In this document: positions 50,122 to 57,351 of the stretch, in pieces | Numbering within the stretch: the stretch's first letter is position 1 | Layout of the letters: every line of letters begins with the position of its first letter | Assembly (NCBI GenBank): GCA_017427485.1 | Contig: JAFRSR010000061.1 | Coordinates: forward strand, 1 to 64,000 | DNA from: Kiritimatiellia bacterium | GTDB taxonomy: Bacteria; Verrucomicrobiota; Kiritimatiellia; RFP12; UBA1067 | Direction: 5' to 3' | Length of the DNA stretch: 64,000 nucleotides | Notes under the pieces: model-generated | Databases searched by the model: none | What the model was told of the DNA's origin: nothing | What the model saw: the letters and a program-made list of their open reading frames with translations, nothing else | Made by a program: the position numbers and the translations under genes

Positions 50122-51984
50122 ATGAGACAGTTTACATGGCTTTGGACGATGGGCGCAGCGGCGCTTTGCCTGGCGGTGACCGCGTATGGCGACGTCTACG
50201 ACGACGCCATCTTCTGGTTCCGGGGCGGCACGAACGTGACGGCGAACGGACGCACCGCCGTCAAGGGCGACCTCTTCGACTCGATCCACGCCAACGATCC
50301 CTCGCACAAGAACCATACGGCATCGATCTGGGGCTATGAGGACTGCCGCGTTCTGCGCTACGAGGACGTGCAGTTCCCCTGCAACCGCGACGACCGCAAG
50401 TCCGTGCCGGTGCTGCATCTCTCATGCAAGACGAACACGGCCGTCGTGGGCGGCGTGACCACGAACATGCTGTTCATGCCGGCGGCGGACGCGAGTTTCC
50501 TCAATGGGCAGATCACGAACGTCTATACGATGGTGGCGCGCCTGCGCTACAATCTGGGCGTCACCACGAACAGCAACGCATGGCTGGCGCGTCTCGGATA
50601 CGGCGGCAAAACCGGAGGAATCCTCTTTGGTTTCATGCATGAGTCTGGCATCACCGACAACATCCATCCGGCCATCTACTGCCCTGGCACCAACACGTCG
50701 GCACACACCTCGCAGCTGAACGAATTCCGGTTCAGGAACCTGCGGATCCCGACGAACGGCTGGTTCGACGTGAGCTTGGTGGTGTCGGGCGGCGTCGTTC
50801 GCGTCGGAATCGCCCGTCCCACGACCATGTACTCGCGAAACGTCATCGAATTCCAGACTATTACCGGCACTAATCTGCCTGACGGCGACAAGTTGTCCCG
50901 TCCTTCGACGACTGCGAGCAGCTGGCGTTTCTTCTGCGAGAACGCAAACACCGGTTACGTCGAGCAGCCTTGGGGAGCTGCCACGAGGACGTCATTCCTG
51001 GGAAGCGTGCAGCAGATCGCGATCTGGAAGCGGGCGTTGTCGGACGACGAGGTGCACAAGGCGTGGGGCTGGCCCCACGAGAAGGTGTTCAAGGTCGGCC
51101 TTGAGAACGGCGCCTCGAACGAGTTCGGTTCCAATGTCGCGCCCGCTGCGCAGACGATCAACGCCTACGGTCCGCTGGGCGAGAAGTCGCCCAACATCCC
51201 GCCGGGCGGCACGTGGACCGTGACGTTCTTCGGCGCGACGAACGAGGTGGGCCTCGCGCAGCTCCTGACGCTCACGGCCACGGCCGGCTCCGCCGTCGGC
51301 ACGATCTCCGCCTCGGTGAACGGGACGAGCGTGGGTTCGCAGACCATTCAGCCAGGGCGGACGGCCACCTGGTACGTGCCGGGTACGGCGTTCAAGAAGG
51401 GGCCGAACAACACGCTCACGCTCACGCGCACGGGCGGCAGCGGGAATGTCGTCGTGGATTCATTGTCCATTGGCGGCTCGTGGCAGATCGGCATAGAGGG
51501 GCAGGACTGGAGCGACATGTCGAGTGAGGGTTACGTGCCGAGAGCCCCCGTTACCTCGACCTTCGACATTTCGCGCAAGCACTGGGCACAGGCGGCGAAT
51601 CCCAATGGGTGGACGTCGAACCGGACGTTCCGTGTCTGGCTTCCGGAAAACGTGGCGGCGAACTACCCGATGGAATTTGACCTCCGTTCGGCCTATTATT
51701 TCAACGGTTCGTCGCCGACCAACTACTTCATGGAGGTGTTCGTCAACGGACAGTTGCGCAATGCCATTCGCGATGACACCGGTGTCGTCTCGAACCGCGT
51801 CTCCATCACACCCTCCCACAAGCTCTACCGCATTCCCTTCGAGCCGGGCGAGCTGCGGGCAGGCTGGAACGAGATTCTGCTTCACGGCCACGCGCGGCCG
51901 ACGGGCGGCTACTTCATGTTCGACTACTACCGCTTCCAGCTGACGGGCAACCGCAAGAACGGCACAATGCTCATCGTCCGCTGA
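50122..51984 (+). CDS. Secreted LamG-like protein with C-terminal beta domains
   Basis: 620 aa, AAGGATAAAC upstream. Signal peptide WLWTMGAAALCLAVTAYG. Residues about 30-330 are a concanavalin-A-like lectin/glucanase (LamG) fold: DDAIFWFRGG, YTMVARLRY, NGWFDVSLVV, FLGSVQQIAIWKRALSDDEVHKAW. Residues about 340-620 form one or two jelly rolls resembling the CBM-like and GBD domains of rhamnogalacturonan lyases (FRVWLPENVAANYPMEFDLRSAYYF ... FEPGELRAGWNEILLHGHARPTGGYFMFDYYRFQ). No catalytic site is identifiable. It ends NGTMLIVR. Follows the beta-strand repeat gene by 32 bp and precedes GH3 by 24 bp, so probably one transcript. Confidence 0.75.
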   Translation: MRQFTWLWTMGAAALCLAVTAYGDVYDDAIFWFRGGTNVTANGRTAVKGDLFDSIHANDPSHKNHTASIWGYEDCRVLRYEDVQFPCNRDDRKSVPVLHLSCKTNTAVVGGVTTNMLFMPAADASFLNGQITNVYTMVARLRYNLGVTTNSNAWLARLGYGGKTGGILFGFMHESGITDNIHPAIYCPGTNTSAHTSQLNEFRFRNLRIPTNGWFDVSLVVSGGVVRVGIARPTTMYSRNVIEFQTITGTNLPDGDKLSRPSTTASSWRFFCENANTGYVEQPWGAATRTSFLGSVQQIAIWKRALSDDEVHKAWGWPHEKVFKVGLENGASNEFGSNVAPAAQTINAYGPLGEKSPNIPPGGTWTVTFFGATNEVGLAQLLTLTATAGSAVGTISASVNGTSVGSQTIQPGRTATWYVPGTAFKKGPNNTLTLTRTGGSGNVVVDSLSIGGSWQIGIEGQDWSDMSSEGYVPRAPVTSTFDISRKHWAQAANPNGWTSNRTFRVWLPENVAANYPMEFDLRSAYYFNGSSPTNYFMEVFVNGQLRNAIRDDTGVVSNRVSITPSHKLYRIPFEPGELRAGWNEILLHGHARPTGGYFMFDYYRFQLTGNRKNGTMLIVR

Positions 51985-52008
51985 CCGCGCTCGTTTCGAG
52001 AATTTGCC

Positions 52009-54372
52009 ATGAAAAAGTCTTCGTTTGCGGCAATCACCATTGTGCTGGCGCTGGGCGTCTGCACGCTCTTCGCGCGCGACGCCCGGTTCGCCGACGCCCC
52101 GTACATGAATCCGCGTCTCTCGACCGAGGAGCGGATGAACGACCTCATCTCGAAGATGGAGATGCGCGAGAAGGTGGCGGTGCTTTGCACCACGGCGGGC
52201 TTCAAGATGTACGAAATCCGCGACGGCGAGGTGTATGTCACCAAAAAACTCGAGGAGCTGTACGCGAAGTTCCCGGGGTGCGGGCTGGGGAGCTTCTTCC
52301 GCGCCGACTGGTACTCTGGACGGAACTGGAAGACGGGGCTCCACCCCGACATGCTCATCAAGGCGTACAACGTCCTGCAGCGCTTCGCCGTGGAGAAGAC
52401 GCGCCTGGGCATCCCCCTCGTCCTCGGCGGCTCCCAGATGCTCGGCGAGACGACCATCCCCAGCGGCGTGGGCATCGCCTCGACGTGGGACGTGGACCTC
52501 GCACGCGAGGCGGCGCGCATGAACGTGCGCGAGCGGCGCACGTTCACGCAGAGCTTCGGGGTGGGGTTCCCGCAGGGGACGCTCGCCCTCGACCCGCGCT
52601 GGAGCCGCGTGGAGCAGACGTACGGCGAAGACCCGTTCCTCGCGGCCGAGTTCGTCTATGCGCGGTGCGCGGGGTCGCGCGACCTGGGAGGCGCGTCGTC
52701 GCTCGAGAGCTTCATCTGCCACGGCATGGGCGAGGGCGGACACATGTCCACACCCGTCCACGTGGGCATGAACGAGCTCCTGAACGTGCACATGCGTCCG
52801 TTCGAGTACGCGATCAAGGGCGGATGCAACCAGTTCATGACGAGCTACAACCTGGTGGACGGCATCCCGGCGCTCCTGCGCGGCGACCTCGTGAACGGAT
52901 TCGTCCGCGGGAAGCTCGGCTACAAGGGGACGTTCATCGCGGACGCCGGGGCAATCGGCGCGCTGTGCTGGCAGGGGTTCGCGCGGGACCTGGGCGAGGC
53001 CGCCGCGCTGGCCATCAAGTCCGGAAACGACCTCTGTTGCTGGGAGGCGGAGACGTACCTTGACGGACTCTCGCAGGCCATCGCGAGGGGGCTCATCACG
53101 GAAGAGGACATCAACGTCTCGGTTCGGCGCGTCCTGCGCCGGCGCTTCGACGAGGGACTGTTCGAGCACCCGTTCATCGACCCCGAGGCGCGCGCGCGGA
53201 AGTTCGGCCGTCCCGAAGACGTGATCGGCTGCGCGGCGCACCGCGCGGTGGCCCTGGAGATGGCGCGCAAGTCCATGACGCTCCTCGAGAACAAGGGCGG
53301 CGTGCTGCCCCTCGACCTCGGCCGCGTGAAGCGCATCGCGGTGATCGGGCCGAACGCCGACAAGCCCGAGAACCAGATCGGCGACTACACGGCGCCGCAG
53401 CGTCCCGGCCAGACCATCACGCCGCGCCTCGCCTTCGAGAAGCTCGCCCGCGAACGCGGCTTCGAGGTGGAGTACGCCCTCGGCTGCAAGATCCGCTCGC
53501 TCAACAGGTCCGGCTTCCCCGCCGCGCTCGACGCCGCGCGCCGCGCCGACGCCGTGGTCATCTGCCTCGGCAGCAGCTCCGTGCCCGACCACGCCCTCTC
53601 GCAGAACGAGGCCGGCACCGCGATCTGCACGCGCATCCACAAGGATACGGAATTGGACAAGGACTGCGGCGAGGGCTTCGACCGCGCGCACCTGCGCCTC
53701 AACGGCCTCCAGCTCGAGCTGCTCCGCGAGGTGAAGGCGCTCGGCAAGCCCGTGGTTGTGGTCCTCATCACCGGACGTCCGCTCGTCCTTGAGGATGTCG
53801 CCGCGGCGTCTGACGCGATCCTTCTCGCCTGGTACCCTGGCACGGAGGGCGGCACCGCGATCGCCGAGACCATCCTCGGCCTCAACAATCCCGGCGGCAA
53901 ACTTCCGATCTCCTTCCCGCGCACCGAGGGCGCGATACCGTGCTTCTACCACGCGCTGCGCGACAGGGGCAACTACGTGGACTGCGAAGGCGGCGCGGCG
54001 TATCCCTTCGGCTTCGGTCTTTCGTATACGTCCTTCTCCATCTCGAAGCCCGTGCTCGACGGTGCGAAAGTCACGGTGAAGGTGACGAATACGGGTTCGC
54101 GCAGGGGCGACGAGGTGGTGCAGATGTATATCCGCGACATGATCTTCTCGGTGGCGCGTCCGCTCTGGGAGCTGCGCGGCTTCAAACGCGTGACGCTCGA
54201 TCCGGGGGAGAGCGCGACGGTTTCGTTCGAGCTCGGGGAGAAGGAGCTTGGCTTCTGGAACCGCGAAGGACGGTTCGTTGTCGAACCGGGCGATTTCAAG
54301 GTGGCGGTGTGGAACGGCTTCTCGCCGGGCGCCCTGGCGCGGAACTCCGTCACCTACAAGTTCGGCAAGTGA
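52009..54372 (+). CDS. GH3 family beta-glucosidase/beta-xylosidase
   Basis: 787 aa with signal peptide FAAITIVLALGVCTLFA, so periplasmic or secreted. N-terminal (beta/alpha)8 domain with the nucleophile Asp312 in GTFIADAGAIGAL (family pattern SDxG/DxGA), then the alpha/beta sandwich (residues about 400-620, VKRIAVIGPNADKPENQIGDYTAPQ ... VVLITGRPLVLEDVAAASDAILLAWYPGTEGGTAIAETILG). The fibronectin III-like tail is at about 670-787 (YPFGFGLSYTSFSIS ... SFELGEKELGFWN). Substrate: beta-linked glucose or xylose oligomers. Neighbouring GH39- and GH99-like genes suggest combined glycan attack. Confidence 0.92.
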   Translation: MKKSSFAAITIVLALGVCTLFARDARFADAPYMNPRLSTEERMNDLISKMEMREKVAVLCTTAGFKMYEIRDGEVYVTKKLEELYAKFPGCGLGSFFRADWYSGRNWKTGLHPDMLIKAYNVLQRFAVEKTRLGIPLVLGGSQMLGETTIPSGVGIASTWDVDLAREAARMNVRERRTFTQSFGVGFPQGTLALDPRWSRVEQTYGEDPFLAAEFVYARCAGSRDLGGASSLESFICHGMGEGGHMSTPVHVGMNELLNVHMRPFEYAIKGGCNQFMTSYNLVDGIPALLRGDLVNGFVRGKLGYKGTFIADAGAIGALCWQGFARDLGEAAALAIKSGNDLCCWEAETYLDGLSQAIARGLITEEDINVSVRRVLRRRFDEGLFEHPFIDPEARARKFGRPEDVIGCAAHRAVALEMARKSMTLLENKGGVLPLDLGRVKRIAVIGPNADKPENQIGDYTAPQRPGQTITPRLAFEKLARERGFEVEYALGCKIRSLNRSGFPAALDAARRADAVVICLGSSSVPDHALSQNEAGTAICTRIHKDTELDKDCGEGFDRAHLRLNGLQLELLREVKALGKPVVVVLITGRPLVLEDVAAASDAILLAWYPGTEGGTAIAETILGLNNPGGKLPISFPRTEGAIPCFYHALRDRGNYVDCEGGAAYPFGFGLSYTSFSISKPVLDGAKVTVKVTNTGSRRGDEVVQMYIRDMIFSVARPLWELRGFKRVTLDPGESATVSFELGEKELGFWNREGRFVVEPGDFKVAVWNGFSPGALARNSVTYKFGK

Positions 54373-54398
54373 AGAACCTGTGTGCCACCATTTTGCCG

Positions 54399-54428
54399 TG
54401 GACATTCCGGAGGGGGGCGTGGTATACT
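54399..54428 (+). promoter_or_regulatory. Duplicated promoter, copy 2 (leaderless)
   Basis: TGGACA at 54399-54404, 18-bp spacer, TATACT at 54423-54428, nine bases, ATG 54438. It matches copy 1 at 47189-47218 in both boxes and spacing, and most of the surrounding block. No Shine-Dalgarno. Confidence 0.7.
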
Positions 54429-54437
54429 TCCGGCGAA

Positions 54438-55619
54438 ATGAAAACACGAAAGATACTGTCAGCGATGGCCGTGGCGCTTGGCGCGACGGCGATGTTCGGC
54501 GCCGCGCAGGCAAGCGGCGGTTCGGGTTCCTACGACGTGGCCGCGTTCGTCTGGCCGGCCTACCACCCCGAGCCGAGGTGGGCGGAGCTGGGGATCTTCA
54601 AGGCGGGCAAGGGCGAATGGCAGAACGTGTGGGAGGCCGTCCCGAAATGGGAAGGGCACCGCCAGCCGCTCAAACCTCTCTGGGGGTACGAGAACGAAGC
54701 CGATCCGAAGGTCGCGGCCAAGAAGATCGACGCGGCGGTTGCGCACGGGGTCAACGTGTTCATCTATGACTGGTACTGGTACGGCGGGCATCCGTTCCTC
54801 GAGGACGCGCTCGACAAGGGATTCCTGGGCGCGCCGAACAACGGGAAGATGAAGTTCTTCATCATGTGGGCGAACCATGACGTAAACAATGGCTGGGACA
54901 ACACCGTTGCGGAAAAGAGCTACACGGACTTCATCTGGCGCGGTACGGTGTCTATGGACGAGTTCCGCGCGCTCGTGTCGCGCTGGATAAACCTCTACTT
55001 CAAACGACCGAACTACTATCGCATCCAGGGGAAGCCCGTGCTGATGGTCTACGACGTCCCCAACTTCGTCAAGGGCCTCGGCGGCGTGGAGAACGCGGCG
55101 GAGGCCGTCAGGTACCTCCGCACGGCCTGCGCCGACGCCGGGCTGGGCGGCGCGCACTTCATGGCGTGCGACTACGGCCTCAAGCCGAACGTGGCGAAGG
55201 CGGTCGGGATTGATTCGGCGACGATCTACAATCTCGTCCACTGGGCGAGTCCGAAGGGCAACCCCGACTACGCCGTCTGGGCGAAGGCAGCCGCGAGGCG
55301 CTTCGACGTCGCCTTGAACGAACTGAAGCCCGCCGCCTTCTTCGCCCATGCGTCGGTTGGCTGGGACCAGAATCCCCGCTACCCGCCCGGAAAGGCCGTG
55401 CCGACGGTCCTCAATTCGACGCCCGCCAAGTTCGAGGTCGCGCTTCGTCGGGCGAAGGACTGGACCGACCGCAATGTGCCGCCTGGCCTGCCGAAGCTCG
55501 TCACAATCAATTCGTGGAACGAGTGGACGGAAGGCTCGTACCTTGAACCCGACCAGCACTTCGGCTTCGGGTACCTGGAGGCAATCCGCCGGGTATTCCT
55601 TCCTGAAACCACCAAATAA
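54438..55619 (+). CDS. Secreted GH99-like (WbsX-type) glycan-active protein
   Basis: 393 aa from ATG 54438; signal peptide ILSAMAVALGATAMFGAAQA, nearly identical at its start to that of the 47228 protein (MKTRKxLSA). A barrel of the WbsX/GH99-like type: VAAFVWPAYHPEPRW at the start, HGVNVFIYDWYWYGG, GKPVLMVYD and the C-terminal NSWNEWTEGSYLEPD, which is the family hallmark. GH99 enzymes are endo-alpha-mannosidases; WbsX relatives are often annotated as glycosyltransferase-associated. With GH92 upstream, mannan or N-glycan work is plausible. Confidence 0.87.
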   Translation: MKTRKILSAMAVALGATAMFGAAQASGGSGSYDVAAFVWPAYHPEPRWAELGIFKAGKGEWQNVWEAVPKWEGHRQPLKPLWGYENEADPKVAAKKIDAAVAHGVNVFIYDWYWYGGHPFLEDALDKGFLGAPNNGKMKFFIMWANHDVNNGWDNTVAEKSYTDFIWRGTVSMDEFRALVSRWINLYFKRPNYYRIQGKPVLMVYDVPNFVKGLGGVENAAEAVRYLRTACADAGLGGAHFMACDYGLKPNVAKAVGIDSATIYNLVHWASPKGNPDYAVWAKAAARRFDVALNELKPAAFFAHASVGWDQNPRYPPGKAVPTVLNSTPAKFEVALRRAKDWTDRNVPPGLPKLVTINSWNEWTEGSYLEPDQHFGFGYLEAIRRVFLPETTK

Positions 55620-55629
55620 TTTTAAGATT

Positions 55630-55655
55630 ATATTTGGCCCCAAGTGCCAAAATAT
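55630..55655. promoter_or_regulatory. Inverted repeat upstream of the second AAA ATPase
   Basis: ATATTTGGC (55630-55638) and GCCAAAATAT (55646-55655) are near-perfect reverse complements. A plausible TTGGCC-N18-TAACAT promoter (55634-55663) overlaps it. Likely a repressor site, in line with the operators upstream of the ATPase at 44545, although the sequence differs. Confidence 0.45.
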
Positions 55656-55691
55656 GATAACATAGGGCCATGTTGAAAAGGAGAAATCAGG

Positions 55692-57119
55692 ATGGTCGGT
55701 AGGCTTAAGGAGACAGCTTCTTTAAAGGAAGCTGCAGAAAAAAACCATGCGCAGTTGATTGCGGTATACGGCCGTCGCCGTGTCGGCAAAACGTTTCTTG
55801 TCCGCGAGACGTTTTCGGATGTTTTTTTCTTTCAGCATACCGGCATACACGACGTACCCATGTCGGGACAGCTTGCAGCGTTCCGTGACTCGCTCCTTGA
55901 GGCTGGCGCTCGGAACGTGCCTGAACTGGCGGACTGGCGCGAGGCGTTCAACGAACTCAAGCGATTTGTTAAGGCAGGTGGTAGCGGGAAGAAAATACTG
56001 TTCATCGACGAGATACCGTGGATGGACACTCCGAAATCACGTTTTGTGCAGTGGTTCGAGGCGTTCTGGAACGGCTGGGCCTCGGCGCGCAAGGATATTG
56101 TCCTTGTCGTGTGCGGATCTGCGGCATCATGGCTGGTGAAAAAGTTCTTCCGTAGTCGCGGTGGCCTCTATGACCGGGTTGCGGAGCGGATACACCTTCA
56201 GCCGTTTACTCTCCATGAGTGTCGGGAGTACTGTCGTAGCGAAGGCTTGAGTTTTTCCGATCTTGACATTGCGGAGCTGTATATGGTTTTTGGTGGTGTC
56301 CCGTACTACTGGAGCATGCTCAAGAGAGGGGAAAGTGTGGCGCAATGTCTGGACAGACTTCTCTTCTCGCGCGAGGGAAAGCTCAGGAACGAATTCCGCG
56401 ACGTGTTCGGGTCTTTGTTCGGGGAAAGCGCGTCATACGAGACGATCGTGAGGGCCTTGGCGTCCGTGAAGAGCGGCATTTCGCGCGATGCGCTTCTAGG
56501 TGCGTGCGGAATGGTTAAGGGCGGAAACGCAACGCGCTACCTCTCGGATCTAGAGGCCTGCGGATTTATCAGGAAGTTTACGGCATTCGGGAGACGAACG
56601 AGAGACTCGCTTTACCAGCTGATCGACAACTTCTCGCTCTTTCACTTGAAGTTTGTTGATGGCGAGTCGAATCCCGATGAGCAGTTCTGGCAGCACTCCG
56701 CCAATCAACCATCCGTCAACGCCTGGCGCGGTCTCGCGTTTGAACGGATATGTCTTCAGCATATCGCGCAGATTAAGGAAGCGATCGGTGTAGGGGGAGT
56801 ACTGACGCGCGTCTTCGCCTGGCGCCACGCGCCAGACGAGAACTGTCCAGAAGGGGCGCAGATTGACCTGCTGATTGAGCGTGCGGACAGGGTGGTCAAC
56901 GTATGCGAGATCAAGTTCACGCAGAAACCGTATCTCATCACGAAGGAATACAATGAGCGGTTGTACCGAAAGGTCGCCGTGTTCGCGTCAGCAACGAAGA
57001 CCCGTCTCGCGCCGCACCTCACGATGATCACGACCTACGGAATCTCGCGGAGCGGATACCTTGGCGCCGTACAGTCCGAGGTCACGCTCGCAGACCTGTT
57101 CCGCGACGTCAGGCGGTAA
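55692..57119 (+). CDS. Archaeal-type AAA ATPase with C-terminal nuclease-like domain
   Basis: 475 aa, AAAAGGAGAAATC upstream. Walker A AVYGRRRVGKTFLVRE near residue 28, Walker B ILFIDEIPWMD near 100, sensor VVCGSAASWLVKKFF, then RIHLQPFTLHECREY and a winged-helix region. The C-terminus has QIDLLIERADRVVNVCEIKFT, an intact D...E-x-K PD-(D/E)xK nuclease signature (DUF234-like). It is of the ArchATPase type and only distantly related to the 44545 protein. Function of the family is unknown. Lower GC than the surrounding genes, which suggests independent acquisition. Confidence 0.87.
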   Translation: MVGRLKETASLKEAAEKNHAQLIAVYGRRRVGKTFLVRETFSDVFFFQHTGIHDVPMSGQLAAFRDSLLEAGARNVPELADWREAFNELKRFVKAGGSGKKILFIDEIPWMDTPKSRFVQWFEAFWNGWASARKDIVLVVCGSAASWLVKKFFRSRGGLYDRVAERIHLQPFTLHECREYCRSEGLSFSDLDIAELYMVFGGVPYYWSMLKRGESVAQCLDRLLFSREGKLRNEFRDVFGSLFGESASYETIVRALASVKSGISRDALLGACGMVKGGNATRYLSDLEACGFIRKFTAFGRRTRDSLYQLIDNFSLFHLKFVDGESNPDEQFWQHSANQPSVNAWRGLAFERICLQHIAQIKEAIGVGGVLTRVFAWRHAPDENCPEGAQIDLLIERADRVVNVCEIKFTQKPYLITKEYNERLYRKVAVFASATKTRLAPHLTMITTYGISRSGYLGAVQSEVTLADLFRDVRR

Positions 57120-57124
57120 TAGGA

Positions 57125-57221
57125 GTAGGGTCCGCGCCACCCTACGGGAACGGCCGTGCTTGTTATGATGGTATTGGGAGCCGCCATCTTGGCGGCTCAC
57201 TGCGATAACAGGCATCTTGCC
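57125..57221. repeat. Cluster of palindromes
   Basis: GTAGGGT/ACCCTAC (57125-57131 with 57139-57145), GAGCCGCCA/TGGCGGCTC (57178-57198) and GGCA-TCT-TGCC (57211-57221). The first resembles the GTAGGG lead-in of the family in the 21-24 kb region. No gene is present between 57120 and 57351. Confidence 0.5.
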
Positions 57222-57246
57222 CGTTCTCCTTGTTTCTCGTCTATCC

Positions 57247-57275
57247 TTCCAAAAAGGGCAGGATTGTGGTATGAT
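57247..57275 (+). promoter_or_regulatory. Promoter of the second beta-strand repeat protein
   Basis: TTCCAA at 57247-57252, 17-bp spacer, TATGAT at 57270-57275. A GC-rich hairpin, GCGCGCCGC/GCGGTGCGCGC (57309-57333), stands just before the AGAAGG ribosome site of the gene at 57352. Confidence 0.45.
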
Positions 57276-57351
57276 ATCCACACATACGATTGCAACTAGG
57301 TGAAGTCTGCGCGCCGCGCAAGCGGTGCGCGCCGAGAAGAAGGCGAACAGG

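Noticed and set aside
51460-54513. 1017-codon minus-strand open frame
   Set aside because: Lies antisense to the GH3 gene, which has all catalytic motifs; Arg/Ala/Val-rich and without recognisable features.
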